From the NCBI GenBank assembly GCA_020628265.1, contig JAHDFG010000116.1:1-5034 (forward strand): a stretch of 5,034 nt of DNA, in the 5' to 3' direction. Position 1 is the stretch's first letter, and every line of letters starts with the position of its first letter. A model generated the notes under the pieces. The model was not told where the DNA came from. It made no database searches and was given only the letters and a program-made list of their open reading frames with translations. Shown piece by piece: positions 1-5,034 of this stretch. The translations under genes and the position numbers were made by a program. The stretch is from Pseudooctadecabacter sp. Lineage in GTDB: Bacteria; Pseudomonadota; Alphaproteobacteria; Rhodobacterales; Rhodobacteraceae.

Positions 1-437
1 AGGTAGGCATAGGGCGGCATGATGGATTCCGGCACCACCGATTGCGGGTTGATCAGGTGATCCACATGCCACGCATCCGAATAGCGGCCGCCCACGCGGG
101 CAAGGTCCGGCCCGGTCCGTTTTGAGCCCCACTGGAACGGATGGTCATACATCGACTCTGCCGCCAGCGAGTAGTGGCCGTAGCGCTCGACCTCGTCCCG
201 CATGGGGCGGATCATCTGGCTGTGGCAGACGTAGCAACCTTCGCGGATGTAAATGTCACGTCCTGCCAGTTCCAGCGGTGAGTAGGGGCGCATGCCCTCG
301 ACCTCTTCGATGGTGTTCTCAAGGTAGAACAGGGGGGCGATTTCGACGATCCCGCCGATGGTGACGACCGCAAGGCTGCCCACCAGCAAAAGGGTCGCGT
401 TCTTTTCCAGAACCTTGTGACGATCAAGAATACCCAT
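1..437 (-). CDS. ccoO: cbb3-type cytochrome c oxidase subunit II, CcoO (3' end missing)
   Basis: CcoO is the membrane-anchored mono-haem cytochrome c of the cbb3 oxidase; it passes electrons from CcoP towards the CcoN active site on the periplasmic side. Translating from the ATG at 437 gives 145 complete codons beginning MGILDRHKVLEKN, and the frame runs open off the left edge, so roughly the last third or more is missing. One membrane anchor lies at about residues 14-37. The haem c site is C68-Y-V-C71-H72, inside the family motif REGCYVCHSQMIRPMRDE. M140 in the ESIMPPYAY stretch is placed where the axial Met of the haem is expected (inference). The start is supported by an AAGGAG ribosome binding site 7 bases upstream. 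It lies 11 bases after the ccoN stop, so the two are co-transcribed; ccoQ and ccoP would be expected beyond the edge. Identification is very secure. Confidence 0.97.
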   Translation of the reverse strand, partial: MGILDRHKVLEKNATLLLVGSLAVVTIGGIVEIAPLFYLENTIEEVEGMRPYSPLELAGRDIYIREGCYVCHSQMIRPMRDEVERYGHYSLAAESMYDHPFQWGSKRTGPDLARVGGRYSDAWHVDHLINPQSVVPESIMPPYAY

Positions 438-444
438 GATCTGT

Positions 445-450
445 CTCCTT
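445..450 (-). promoter_or_regulatory. Ribosome binding site of ccoO overlapping the ccoN stop codon
   Basis: Read on the minus strand, AAGGAG lies 7 bases before the ccoO ATG. Its first two bases are the last two bases of the ccoN TAA stop (449-451), giving TAAGGAG. Ribosomes finishing ccoN therefore stop on the ccoO initiation site, an arrangement that commonly goes with translational coupling and balanced subunit production. Confidence 0.8.
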
Positions 451-2053
451 ATTCAGCGGGGATTGCAGCGTGGTCGGCAGCAGCAGCAGGCTGCTGCTTT
501 CCGAAGGCTGTCATCCAAAGATTGTAGACCATGATGCAGGCACCGGTGAGGTACAGGACCCCGCCCAGACCGCGCACCACATACATCGGGAACTTGGCCT
601 CGACCGTGTCGGCAAAGCTGTTCACAAGGAACCCTTGCGCGTCGACTTCGCGCCACATCAGGCCTTCCATGATACCGGTGACCCACATGGAGGCCGCGTA
701 GAGGATGATCCCCACCGTCGCGAGCCAGAAGTGGTAGTTCACCAGCCGCAGCGAGTAGAGGCCTTGGCGGTTCCAGAGCTTGGGCGTCAGGAAGTAGAGG
801 GCGGCAAAGGTGATCATGCCGTTCCATCCCAAAGCGCCAGAGTGCACGTGGCCAATGGTCCAGTCGGTGTAGTGCGACAGGGAGTTCACGGCGCGGATCG
901 ACATCATCGGACCCTCGAACGTGGACATGCCGTAGAAGCCAAGCGAGATGACCATCATGCGGATGATCGGGTCTGTACGGATCTTGTCCCATGCGCCGGA
1001 CAGCGTCATCAGACCGTTGATCATGCCGCCCCAGCTCGGCATCCACAGGATGATCGAGAACACCATCCCGAGCGTGGACGCCCAGTCAGGGAGAGCCGTG
1101 TAATGCAGGTGGTGCGGGCCTGCCCAGATATACAGGAAGATCAGCGCCCAGAAGTGGATGATCGACAGCTTGTAGCTGAAGACAGGCTTACCGGCCTGCT
1201 TCGGAATGAAGTAGTACATCATGCCCAGGAAGCCGGCTGTCAGAAAGAAACCCACGGCGTTGTGGCCGTACCACCATTGGGTCATGGCGTCCTGCACGCC
1301 TGCAAAGACCTGCACGGATTTGCTGCCCCAGATGCTCACCGGAATGCTCAGGTTATTGACCACATGCAGCATCGCCACGGTGATAATGAAGGCGAGGAAG
1401 AACCAGTTGGCCACGTAGATGTGTGGCTCTTTGCGTTTCAGCAGGGTGCCCATGAACACTGCCAGATAAGCGAGCCAGACGACCGTCAGCCACAGGTCAA
1501 CGTACCATTCGGGTTCCGCGTATTCTTTGGATTGGGTGGCCCCCAGCAGGTAGCCTGTCGCGGCCAGCACGATGAACAGGTTGTAACCCCAGAACACAAA
1601 CCATGCGAGGTTACCGCCCCACAGGCGCGCCGCCGACGTGCGCTGCACGATATAAAGGGACGACACGATCAGCGCGTTACCTCCGAAGGCAAAGATCACT
1701 GCCGATGTGTGCAGCGGGCGCAGCCGCCCGAAGTTGCCGATCCCTTGCAGCACCTCGAAATTCAACTGTGGGAATGCCAGCTGGAACGCAATGTAGGTGC
1801 CCACCAGAAACCCGACGACACCCCAAAAGGCCGTTGCGACGACACCGTAGCGCAGCACGTCATCCATATACCCCGTTGGTTCCGGTGCTTTGGGCTCGTC
1901 CATGGTCCGGACGGACCAGATGAACATCCCCGCAGAGATCACCATAATAATGACGGCGTGGACCTGATATGCGAGGTCACGCGCCCAGCTTGCCGCCAAT
2001 GCGGCCAGCAGGGTGATGATCCCGAATGCGACGATCTTAAACCAATCCCACAT
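449..2053 (-). CDS. ccoN: cbb3-type cytochrome c oxidase subunit I, CcoN (catalytic)
   Basis: CcoN is the haem-copper core of the high-affinity cbb3 oxidase; it reduces O2 to water at a haem b3-CuB site in the inner membrane and pumps protons. From the start I prefer (2053, MWDWFKIVAF) it has 534 residues, about the length of alphaproteobacterial CcoN. Many hydrophobic helices are visible. In that numbering the ligands are H115 (low-spin haem b, in RPLHTSAVIFAFGGN), H264 (CuB, WYGHNAVGFF), Y308 and H314-H315 (cross-linked Tyr and CuB, LYIWAGPHHLHY), and H402/H404 (haem b3 and haem b, IGHVHSGALGWNG); E380 sits where the conserved active-site-side glutamate of the family falls. All expected cofactor residues are present. 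An in-frame ATG at 2113 would add 20 residues, but it lacks a good ribosome binding site and lies within the likely promoter, whereas 2053 has AAGGGA 9 bases upstream. The C-terminus is a non-conserved Gln/Ala-rich tail. First gene of the cco operon, probably activated by FnrL. Confidence 0.97.
   Translation of the reverse strand: MWDWFKIVAFGIITLLAALAASWARDLAYQVHAVIIMVISAGMFIWSVRTMDEPKAPEPTGYMDDVLRYGVVATAFWGVVGFLVGTYIAFQLAFPQLNFEVLQGIGNFGRLRPLHTSAVIFAFGGNALIVSSLYIVQRTSAARLWGGNLAWFVFWGYNLFIVLAATGYLLGATQSKEYAEPEWYVDLWLTVVWLAYLAVFMGTLLKRKEPHIYVANWFFLAFIITVAMLHVVNNLSIPVSIWGSKSVQVFAGVQDAMTQWWYGHNAVGFFLTAGFLGMMYYFIPKQAGKPVFSYKLSIIHFWALIFLYIWAGPHHLHYTALPDWASTLGMVFSIILWMPSWGGMINGLMTLSGAWDKIRTDPIIRMMVISLGFYGMSTFEGPMMSIRAVNSLSHYTDWTIGHVHSGALGWNGMITFAALYFLTPKLWNRQGLYSLRLVNYHFWLATVGIILYAASMWVTGIMEGLMWREVDAQGFLVNSFADTVEAKFPMYVVRGLGGVLYLTGACIMVYNLWMTAFGKQQPAAAADHAAIPAE
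477..497. repeat. CAG/CTG triplet tract forming an inverted repeat in the 3' end of ccoN
   Basis: On the plus strand GCAGCAGC (477-484) and GCTGCTGC (490-497) are exact reverse complements separated by 5 bases, within a short (CAG)n run. On the ccoN message this encodes the Gln-Gln-Pro-Ala-Ala-Ala-Ala tail about 26 bases before the stop, and would fold into an 8-bp hairpin. Triplet runs can change length by slippage, and here the change would stay in frame. Any effect on mRNA processing between ccoN and ccoO is inference. Confidence 0.5.
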
Positions 2054-2062
2054 CTTGACTGT

Positions 2063-2068
2063 TCCCTT
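2063..2068 (-). promoter_or_regulatory. Ribosome binding site supporting the ccoN start at 2053
   Basis: Minus-strand AAGGGA ends 9 bases before the ATG at 2051-2053. The alternative ATG at 2111-2113 has only a GGGGTG a few bases upstream. This favours MWDWFKIVAF as the N-terminus, which also matches the usual MWD... beginning of alphaproteobacterial CcoN proteins. Confidence 0.6.
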
Positions 2069-2111
2069 CTTTCCAAAGGGCGGAATCGCCCCGTGTTCGT
2101 TTGGACCAGAC

Positions 2112-2117
2112 ATTTCA
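2112..2117 (-). promoter_or_regulatory. Candidate -10 element of the ccoN promoter
   Basis: Minus-strand TGAAAT matches TATAAT at 4 of 6 positions. It is placed so that transcription would start near 2102-2105, about 39-41 bases from the centre of the FNR box at 2137-2150, the usual geometry for activation by FNR. The upstream in-frame ATG (2111-2113) overlaps this hexamer. The hexamer match is modest, so the call rests mainly on spacing. Confidence 0.35.
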
Positions 2118-2136
2118 CCCCGCAGCGCGGGTCACC

Positions 2137-2150
2137 TTGATCCATGTCAA
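2137..2150 (-). promoter_or_regulatory. FNR/FnrL box 1, likely operator of ccoN
   Basis: TTGATCCATGTCAA matches the FNR consensus TTGAT-N4-ATCAA at 9 of 10 specified positions (one A to G in the right half). Its centre (2143.5) is about 90 bases upstream of the preferred ccoN start and fits a class II activator site at about -41.5 of a ccoN promoter starting near 2102. FnrL, encoded about 1 kb away, is the obvious protein to bind here; binding of cco promoters by FnrL is established in Rhodobacter. Confidence 0.8.
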
Positions 2151-2168
2151 TTCCGGTGGGGAAATCAC

Positions 2169-2182
2169 TTGATACGGATCAA
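2169..2182 (+). promoter_or_regulatory. FNR/FnrL box 2, likely operator of usp
   Basis: TTGATACGGATCAA is a perfect 10 of 10 match to TTGAT-N4-ATCAA, and the flanking C and G extend the dyad to 6-bp arms. Its centre (2175.5) predicts a rightward transcription start near 2217, leaving a leader of about 28 bases before the usp ATG at 2245. It is 32 bases, close to three helical turns, from box 1, so two dimers would sit on the same face of the DNA. It could instead serve ccoN with a start near 2134. No convincing -10 hexamer is seen for the rightward promoter; CAGTCT at 2205-2210 is the best-placed but poor candidate. Confidence 0.85.
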
Positions 2183-2230
2183 GGACGGCGGATGTGCGGT
2201 GCGTCAGTCTGGGGACATGCAATCCAATAC

Positions 2231-2236
2231 AAAGGA
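2231..2236 (+). promoter_or_regulatory. Ribosome binding site supporting the usp start at 2245
   Basis: AAAGGA lies 8 bases before the ATG at 2245. An in-frame GTG at 2194 also has AAGGA (2181-2185) at a similar distance, but that motif is partly within FNR box 2 and upstream of the transcription start predicted from the box. The family's normal N-terminus, starting with a short first beta strand, fits MTYKTICSVISD. Confidence 0.6.
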
Positions 2237-2244
2237 AAACAGAC

Positions 2245-3084
2245 ATGACGTATAAGACGATCTGCAGTGTGATTTCCGATCAAGATGTTGACGCGGTGGC
2301 GCTGGACGCGGCCATCTCCCTTGCAGCGGCCAACGATGGTCACATCGATATCCTGTGCCTTGGAGTGGACCCTGTCCGCTATGACCTGTCGCCCCTTGGT
2401 TCTACCGCCGCCCTGACACTTTCCATGGCGGGCGAGGCCCACAAAAGGGCCGCAGAACTGGAGGCTTGGGCCAAGGAGTACATGCGCGCCTCGAACGTGG
2501 CCTACAGTGTGCGACCCCTTGTTGCCCTGTCGGGTGGTGTTGAAGCGGCTGTCGCACGCGAGGCGCGGTACAGCGACGTCCTGATAGCGGCGCAGCCTTA
2601 TGGCGAAGGGACCACGCAGTTGCAGGTGTCCATCCTTGAGGCTGCACTTTTCGGGACCGGTGTTCCTGTTCTGGTCATTCCGGCCAAAGGACTGTCCGCG
2701 GACGGGTTCCGGCGCGTGATGGTGGCGTGGAACGAAAGTGACGAAGCGCTTTCCGCCGTTCGCAAGACGATACCGCTTTTGCAAGCCGCCGAGGCTGTGT
2801 CGATCGTGATGGTCGATCCTCCCGTTCAGTCCCACGAACGGTCCGATCCTGGTGGGGCGATCAGCCAGCTTCTTTCACGGCATGGCATCCACGCGGACGT
2901 GGTCGTGCTTTCCCAGACGATGCCCCGTGTCAGCGATGTTCTGAACCGGTTTGCACGGGAGAACGCGGAGGATCTGATCGTAATGGGCGCTTATGGCCAT
3001 TCGCGGTTCCGCGAAGCGCTGATGGGCGGTGCGACGCGCGACATGCTGGAAGAGGCGGGGCAACCCGTTCTCATGGCCCATTGA
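2245..3084 (+). CDS. Universal stress protein, tandem UspA domains
   Basis: A 279-residue cytoplasmic protein with two UspA-type alpha/beta domains in a row, at about residues 1-147 and 156-279. Each begins with a hydrophobic strand (YKTICSVIS; RRVMVAWNES) and ends with one (VPVLVIP; QPVLMAH). The C-terminal domain carries the nucleotide-binding loop G248-AY-G251-9x-G261 in VMGAYGHSRFREALMGGATRDML, but the Ser/Thr that normally follows is Gly262, with Thr at 264. The N-terminal domain lacks a recognisable loop, so only one half is a good candidate for ATP binding. Proteins of this family support survival under starvation or low-energy conditions; the exact role here is unknown. The gene is divergent from ccoN and convergent with fnrL. 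A perfect FNR box upstream suggests induction when oxygen is low. The start at 2245 is chosen on ribosome binding site and family N-terminus. Confidence 0.92.
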   Translation: MTYKTICSVISDQDVDAVALDAAISLAAANDGHIDILCLGVDPVRYDLSPLGSTAALTLSMAGEAHKRAAELEAWAKEYMRASNVAYSVRPLVALSGGVEAAVAREARYSDVLIAAQPYGEGTTQLQVSILEAALFGTGVPVLVIPAKGLSADGFRRVMVAWNESDEALSAVRKTIPLLQAAEAVSIVMVDPPVQSHERSDPGGAISQLLSRHGIHADVVVLSQTMPRVSDVLNRFARENAEDLIVMGAYGHSRFREALMGGATRDMLEEAGQPVLMAH

Positions 3085-3113
3085 CCCCTCACTGCGTTCA
3101 TAAGGCGCGCGGA

Positions 3114-3857
3114 TCAGGCGATGACCCCACCATCGAAGTCGTCGCCTGTTTCCTCCAGCAAGGCCGCCATATCCGGCACAATGACCTTGCGCTTGCCTTC
3201 CAGCACGATGATCCCTTCGCGCTTGAGGGCGGAAATCTGACGACTGACGGTTTCAAGGGTCAGGCCAAGGTAGTCCGCCATGGCCTCACGCGTCAGGGGC
3301 AGTTCGATCGCGACCTGCGCCATGCCTTGGTCGAACCCGAACGCAGCTTCGCGCCGCGCGATGATCGTCAGAAGGCTCGCGATTTTCTCGCGGGCCGTTT
3401 TGCGCCCAAGGATCAGCATCCATTCGCGGGCGGCATCCAGCTCGTCCATGGTCATTTCCAACAGACGCTCACCGATATGGGGCGTTTCGTTCAAAAGCGC
3501 CTCAAACGGCTGTTTGCGAAAACAACACAAGGTGACGTCAGAGATCGCCGTGACGGTATAGGCCGACGTCGGACGGCCGGGGCGGCCAACAAAGTCGCTT
3601 GGCAACAAAAGGCCAAGCATCTGGGTGCGACCATCCTCAAGCGTCTGGCTCAGGGACGCGATGCCGCGCACAACCGATCCGACAAACCCCAACTCATCCC
3701 CCGCCCAGACGATCGTCTGTCCGGCTTCAAAGCTGCGGTAGTACTTCGTGGCCTCAAGCTGAACCAATTCGTCCGCGTCACATTTGGCGCAGACGGCACG
3801 GTGGCGGATCGGACATTCGGCACATTTTACGTCAGGTACGGTTGCCAAACTGGCCAT
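3114..3857 (-). CDS. fnrL: Crp/Fnr-family oxygen-sensing transcription regulator FnrL
   Basis: A full-length 247-residue regulator that activates genes for microaerobic and anaerobic life when an oxygen-labile Fe-S cluster is intact. The N-terminus has C12-x2-C15-x7-C23-x2-C26, and a further Cys pair at 111-112 lies where the central ligand of FNR proteins falls. The order is cluster-binding N-terminus, cyclic-nucleotide-binding-type beta barrel (about 35-115), long dimerisation helix (about 125-152) and winged helix-turn-helix (about 185-230). The recognition helix reads LTLETVSRQISALKREGI; E202, S205 and R206 are the E-xx-SR set that in E. coli FNR reads TTGAT half-sites, matching the boxes at 2137 and 2169. 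The ATG at 3855-3857 has a GAAAGGG ribosome binding site. It is convergent with usp and divergent from hemN. The four-Cys N-terminus and gene context separate it from Dnr- and FixK-type relatives. Confidence 0.95.
   Translation of the reverse strand: MASLATVPDVKCAECPIRHRAVCAKCDADELVQLEATKYYRSFEAGQTIVWAGDELGFVGSVVRGIASLSQTLEDGRTQMLGLLLPSDFVGRPGRPTSAYTVTAISDVTLCCFRKQPFEALLNETPHIGERLLEMTMDELDAAREWMLILGRKTAREKIASLLTIIARREAAFGFDQGMAQVAIELPLTREAMADYLGLTLETVSRQISALKREGIIVLEGKRKVIVPDMAALLEETGDDFDGGVIA
3115..3148 (+). terminator. Possible terminator hairpin for usp, inside the 3' end of fnrL
   Basis: CAGGCGATGAC (3115-3125) can pair with GTCGTCGCCTG (3138-3148) over 11 positions with one U-G wobble and a 12-base loop, followed by TTTCCTCC. 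It lies 30 bases after the usp stop. In the opposite (fnrL) message the wobble becomes an A-C mismatch, so the fold suits rightward transcripts better. The T-run is short, so an intrinsic terminator is only possible; the bases also encode the FnrL C-terminus. Confidence 0.35.
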
Positions 3858-3895
3858 GCCAGAACCCTTTCACGTCTCGGTTGTTCGCAGCCCAA

Positions 3896-3923
3896 GGTAT
3901 CGCCGGTTTTAGAGGAAAATCAA
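3896..3923 (-). promoter_or_regulatory. Weak candidate promoter of fnrL
   Basis: On the minus strand TTGATT (3918-3923) and GATACC (3896-3901) are 16 bases apart and match the -35 and -10 consensus at 4/6 and 3/6 positions. This would start fnrL transcription near 3889, with a leader of about 31 bases. The -35 overlaps the first base of the hemN ATG. The rest of the 65-base gap shows no complete FNR box and no clear hemN promoter. Confidence 0.2.
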
Positions 3924-5034
3924 TGACTCAACTCGACACTCTCCGCAAACTGGGTCTCTTTGACGCGCGGGCCCCGCGCTATACAAGCTACCCGCCCGCG
4001 AACCATTTCGGGACAGACGTCACGGCTGACACGATGGCCGGATGGCTGGCGTCGGTTCCCGAAGGATCGTCCGTCTCTCTCTACCTGCATATTCCTTACT
4101 GCCGCAGGCTCTGTTGGTTTTGCGCCTGTCGCACGCAAGGCACCAGTACCGACCGGCCGCTCCGCGCGTATCTGGATTATTTGAAGGCAGAGATCGCTCT
4201 CGTTGATGCGGTCCTGCCCAAAGATGTGACCTTGTCCCATATCCATTTGGGTGGCGGAACGCCAACACTCTTACCCCCCGACATGCTGGATGAACTGGGG
4301 GATGCCATTCATCGGTTCCGGCCATTGGCCAGAGAAAACTCCCTTTCGGTCGAGATCGACCCGACAGAAGTAGATGGCCTCCGTCTGGAGGCTCTGGCGC
4401 GGATGGGCATGACCCGTGCGTCCATCGGTGTGCAGGACTTTGACCCCGTGGTACAGGACTGCATCGGGCGACAGCAAAGCTTTGACCAGACCCGTGACGT
4501 TGTTGAGATGATCCGCGCCGTTGGCGTCAAAAGCCTGAACATGGACATCCTTTATGGCCTGCCGCATCAAACGCGCACCCGTATGGCTGATACGGTGCAG
4601 CGGGTGCTGTCCCTGTCACCAGACCGTGTGGCGCTTTACGGCTATGCCCATGTGCCATGGATGGCAAAGCGTCAGACCCTTATTCCCGCCGATGCCTTGC
4701 CGGATGCCGAGGCGCGCATGGACCTGTTTGAGACGGCACAACAGCTGTTCACGTGGGACGGGTTCCGAGAGGTCGGAATCGATCATTTCGCCCGCGAAGG
4801 AGACAGCATGGCGGATGCCGATCGTATGCGAACCCTGCGCCGCAACTTCCAAGGATACACAGACGATCAATCGGACGTGTTGATCGGGTTGGGGGCCTCT
4901 GCAATATCGCGCTTCCCGCAAGGCTATGTGCAGAACCATTCGACCTCGTCGAAATACGCAAGTGCCGTTACGACAGGTTCCCTTGCCGCGGTTCGGGGCC
5001 ACGTCATGACACCGGACGACACCCTGCGGGCGCG
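3923..5034 (+). CDS. hemN: Oxygen-independent coproporphyrinogen III oxidase HemN (3' end missing)
   Basis: A radical SAM enzyme that decarboxylates two propionate side chains of coproporphyrinogen III to give protoporphyrinogen IX without O2, a step of haem (and, in phototrophs, bacteriochlorophyll) synthesis in the cytoplasm. Translating from the ATG at 3923 gives 370 codons open to the right edge, about four fifths of the usual ~450. It starts MTQLDTLRKLGLFDARAPRY, with the HemN hallmark RYTSYP at 19-24. The [4Fe-4S] site is C60-x3-C64-x2-C67 followed by C69, in Y54-LHIPYC-RRLC-WFCAC, the true HemN pattern rather than that of HemW. The SAM-contacting HLGGGTPT is at 108-115, SIGVQDFD at 167-174, YGYAHVPWM at 239-247 and RRNFQGYT at 306-313. 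AGAGGA precedes the ATG by 6 bases. It is divergent from fnrL; its anaerobic function fits the neighbouring oxygen regulator. Confidence 0.97.
   Translation, partial: MTQLDTLRKLGLFDARAPRYTSYPPANHFGTDVTADTMAGWLASVPEGSSVSLYLHIPYCRRLCWFCACRTQGTSTDRPLRAYLDYLKAEIALVDAVLPKDVTLSHIHLGGGTPTLLPPDMLDELGDAIHRFRPLARENSLSVEIDPTEVDGLRLEALARMGMTRASIGVQDFDPVVQDCIGRQQSFDQTRDVVEMIRAVGVKSLNMDILYGLPHQTRTRMADTVQRVLSLSPDRVALYGYAHVPWMAKRQTLIPADALPDAEARMDLFETAQQLFTWDGFREVGIDHFAREGDSMADADRMRTLRRNFQGYTDDQSDVLIGLGASAISRFPQGYVQNHSTSSKYASAVTTGSLAAVRGHVMTPDDTLRA

Noticed and set aside
2119..2131. Small inverted repeat CCCGC-AGC-GCGGG between FNR box 1 and ccoN
   Set aside because: Only 5-bp arms in GC-rich DNA, no T-run, and upstream of the likely ccoN transcription start, so chance is a sufficient explanation.
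470..2140. A 556-codon open frame on the plus strand covering nearly all of ccoN
   Set aside because: It is exactly codon-aligned with ccoN, so it stays open only because ccoN avoids TTA, CTA and TCA codons. Its product is rich in His, Asp, Gln and Arg, as expected from reverse-complemented membrane-protein codons, and shows no recognisable domain.
2179..2835. A 218-codon minus-strand frame opposite usp
   Set aside because: Codon-aligned shadow of usp; its composition is not protein-like and it runs through FNR box 2.
3085..3113. Search for a terminator in the usp-fnrL gap itself
   Set aside because: The 29 bases contain no stem longer than a few base pairs and no T-run; the only usable hairpin lies just inside fnrL.
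3910..3923. Possible FNR box ending in ATCAA upstream of hemN
   Set aside because: The left half reads TAGAG instead of TTGAT, and the site overlaps the hemN ribosome binding site and start codon.
3081..3926. A 281-codon plus-strand frame opposite fnrL
   Set aside because: Also codon-aligned with the real gene and open for the same codon-avoidance reason; no ribosome binding site or family features, while the fnrL frame is unambiguous.
4616..5002. A 128-codon minus-strand frame opposite hemN
   Set aside because: Codon-aligned shadow of hemN, which shows its HemN motifs in the plus frame over the same bases.

Overview
The window reads as a chromosomal segment from an alphaproteobacterium, most likely of the Rhodobacterales (Rhodobacter/Roseobacter group). 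The reasons are the gene content and order (ccoO-ccoN / usp / fnrL / hemN), an FnrL-type regulator with a C-x2-C-x7-C N-terminal cysteine cluster, FNR-type operators, and GC-rich codon use that largely avoids TTA, CTA and TCA. It is dense with genes. I see no mobile element, tRNA, rRNA or CRISPR array, and no sign of foreign DNA.

Layout. Positions 1-437 (minus) hold the first 145 codons of ccoO, cut by the window edge. Positions 449-2053 (minus) hold ccoN, the catalytic subunit of cbb3 cytochrome oxidase, immediately upstream of ccoO in the same operon. Positions 2054-2244 are a divergent control region with two FNR-type palindromes. Positions 2245-3084 (plus) encode a tandem-domain universal stress protein. 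It converges on fnrL (3114-3857, minus) across a 29-base gap, with a possible usp terminator hairpin inside the 3' end of fnrL. A 65-base divergent gap then separates fnrL from hemN (3923 to the right edge, plus, 370 codons seen).

How the genes fit together. This is a low-oxygen respiration module. FnrL senses falling oxygen through an Fe-S cluster. It is expected to act at the two palindromes to switch on the high-affinity cbb3 oxidase (ccoNO...) on one side and the stress protein on the other. HemN makes protoporphyrinogen IX without oxygen, which supports supply of the haem that the oxidase and other cytochromes need when the oxygen-dependent enzyme cannot work.

I found no previously undescribed system; the cluster is a known alphaproteobacterial arrangement. 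The points most worth a second look are the paired operators and what they imply for the start codons of ccoN and usp, the lack of a recognisable FNR box between fnrL and hemN, the hairpin at the usp/fnrL convergence, and the CAG/CTG hairpin at the 3' end of ccoN.
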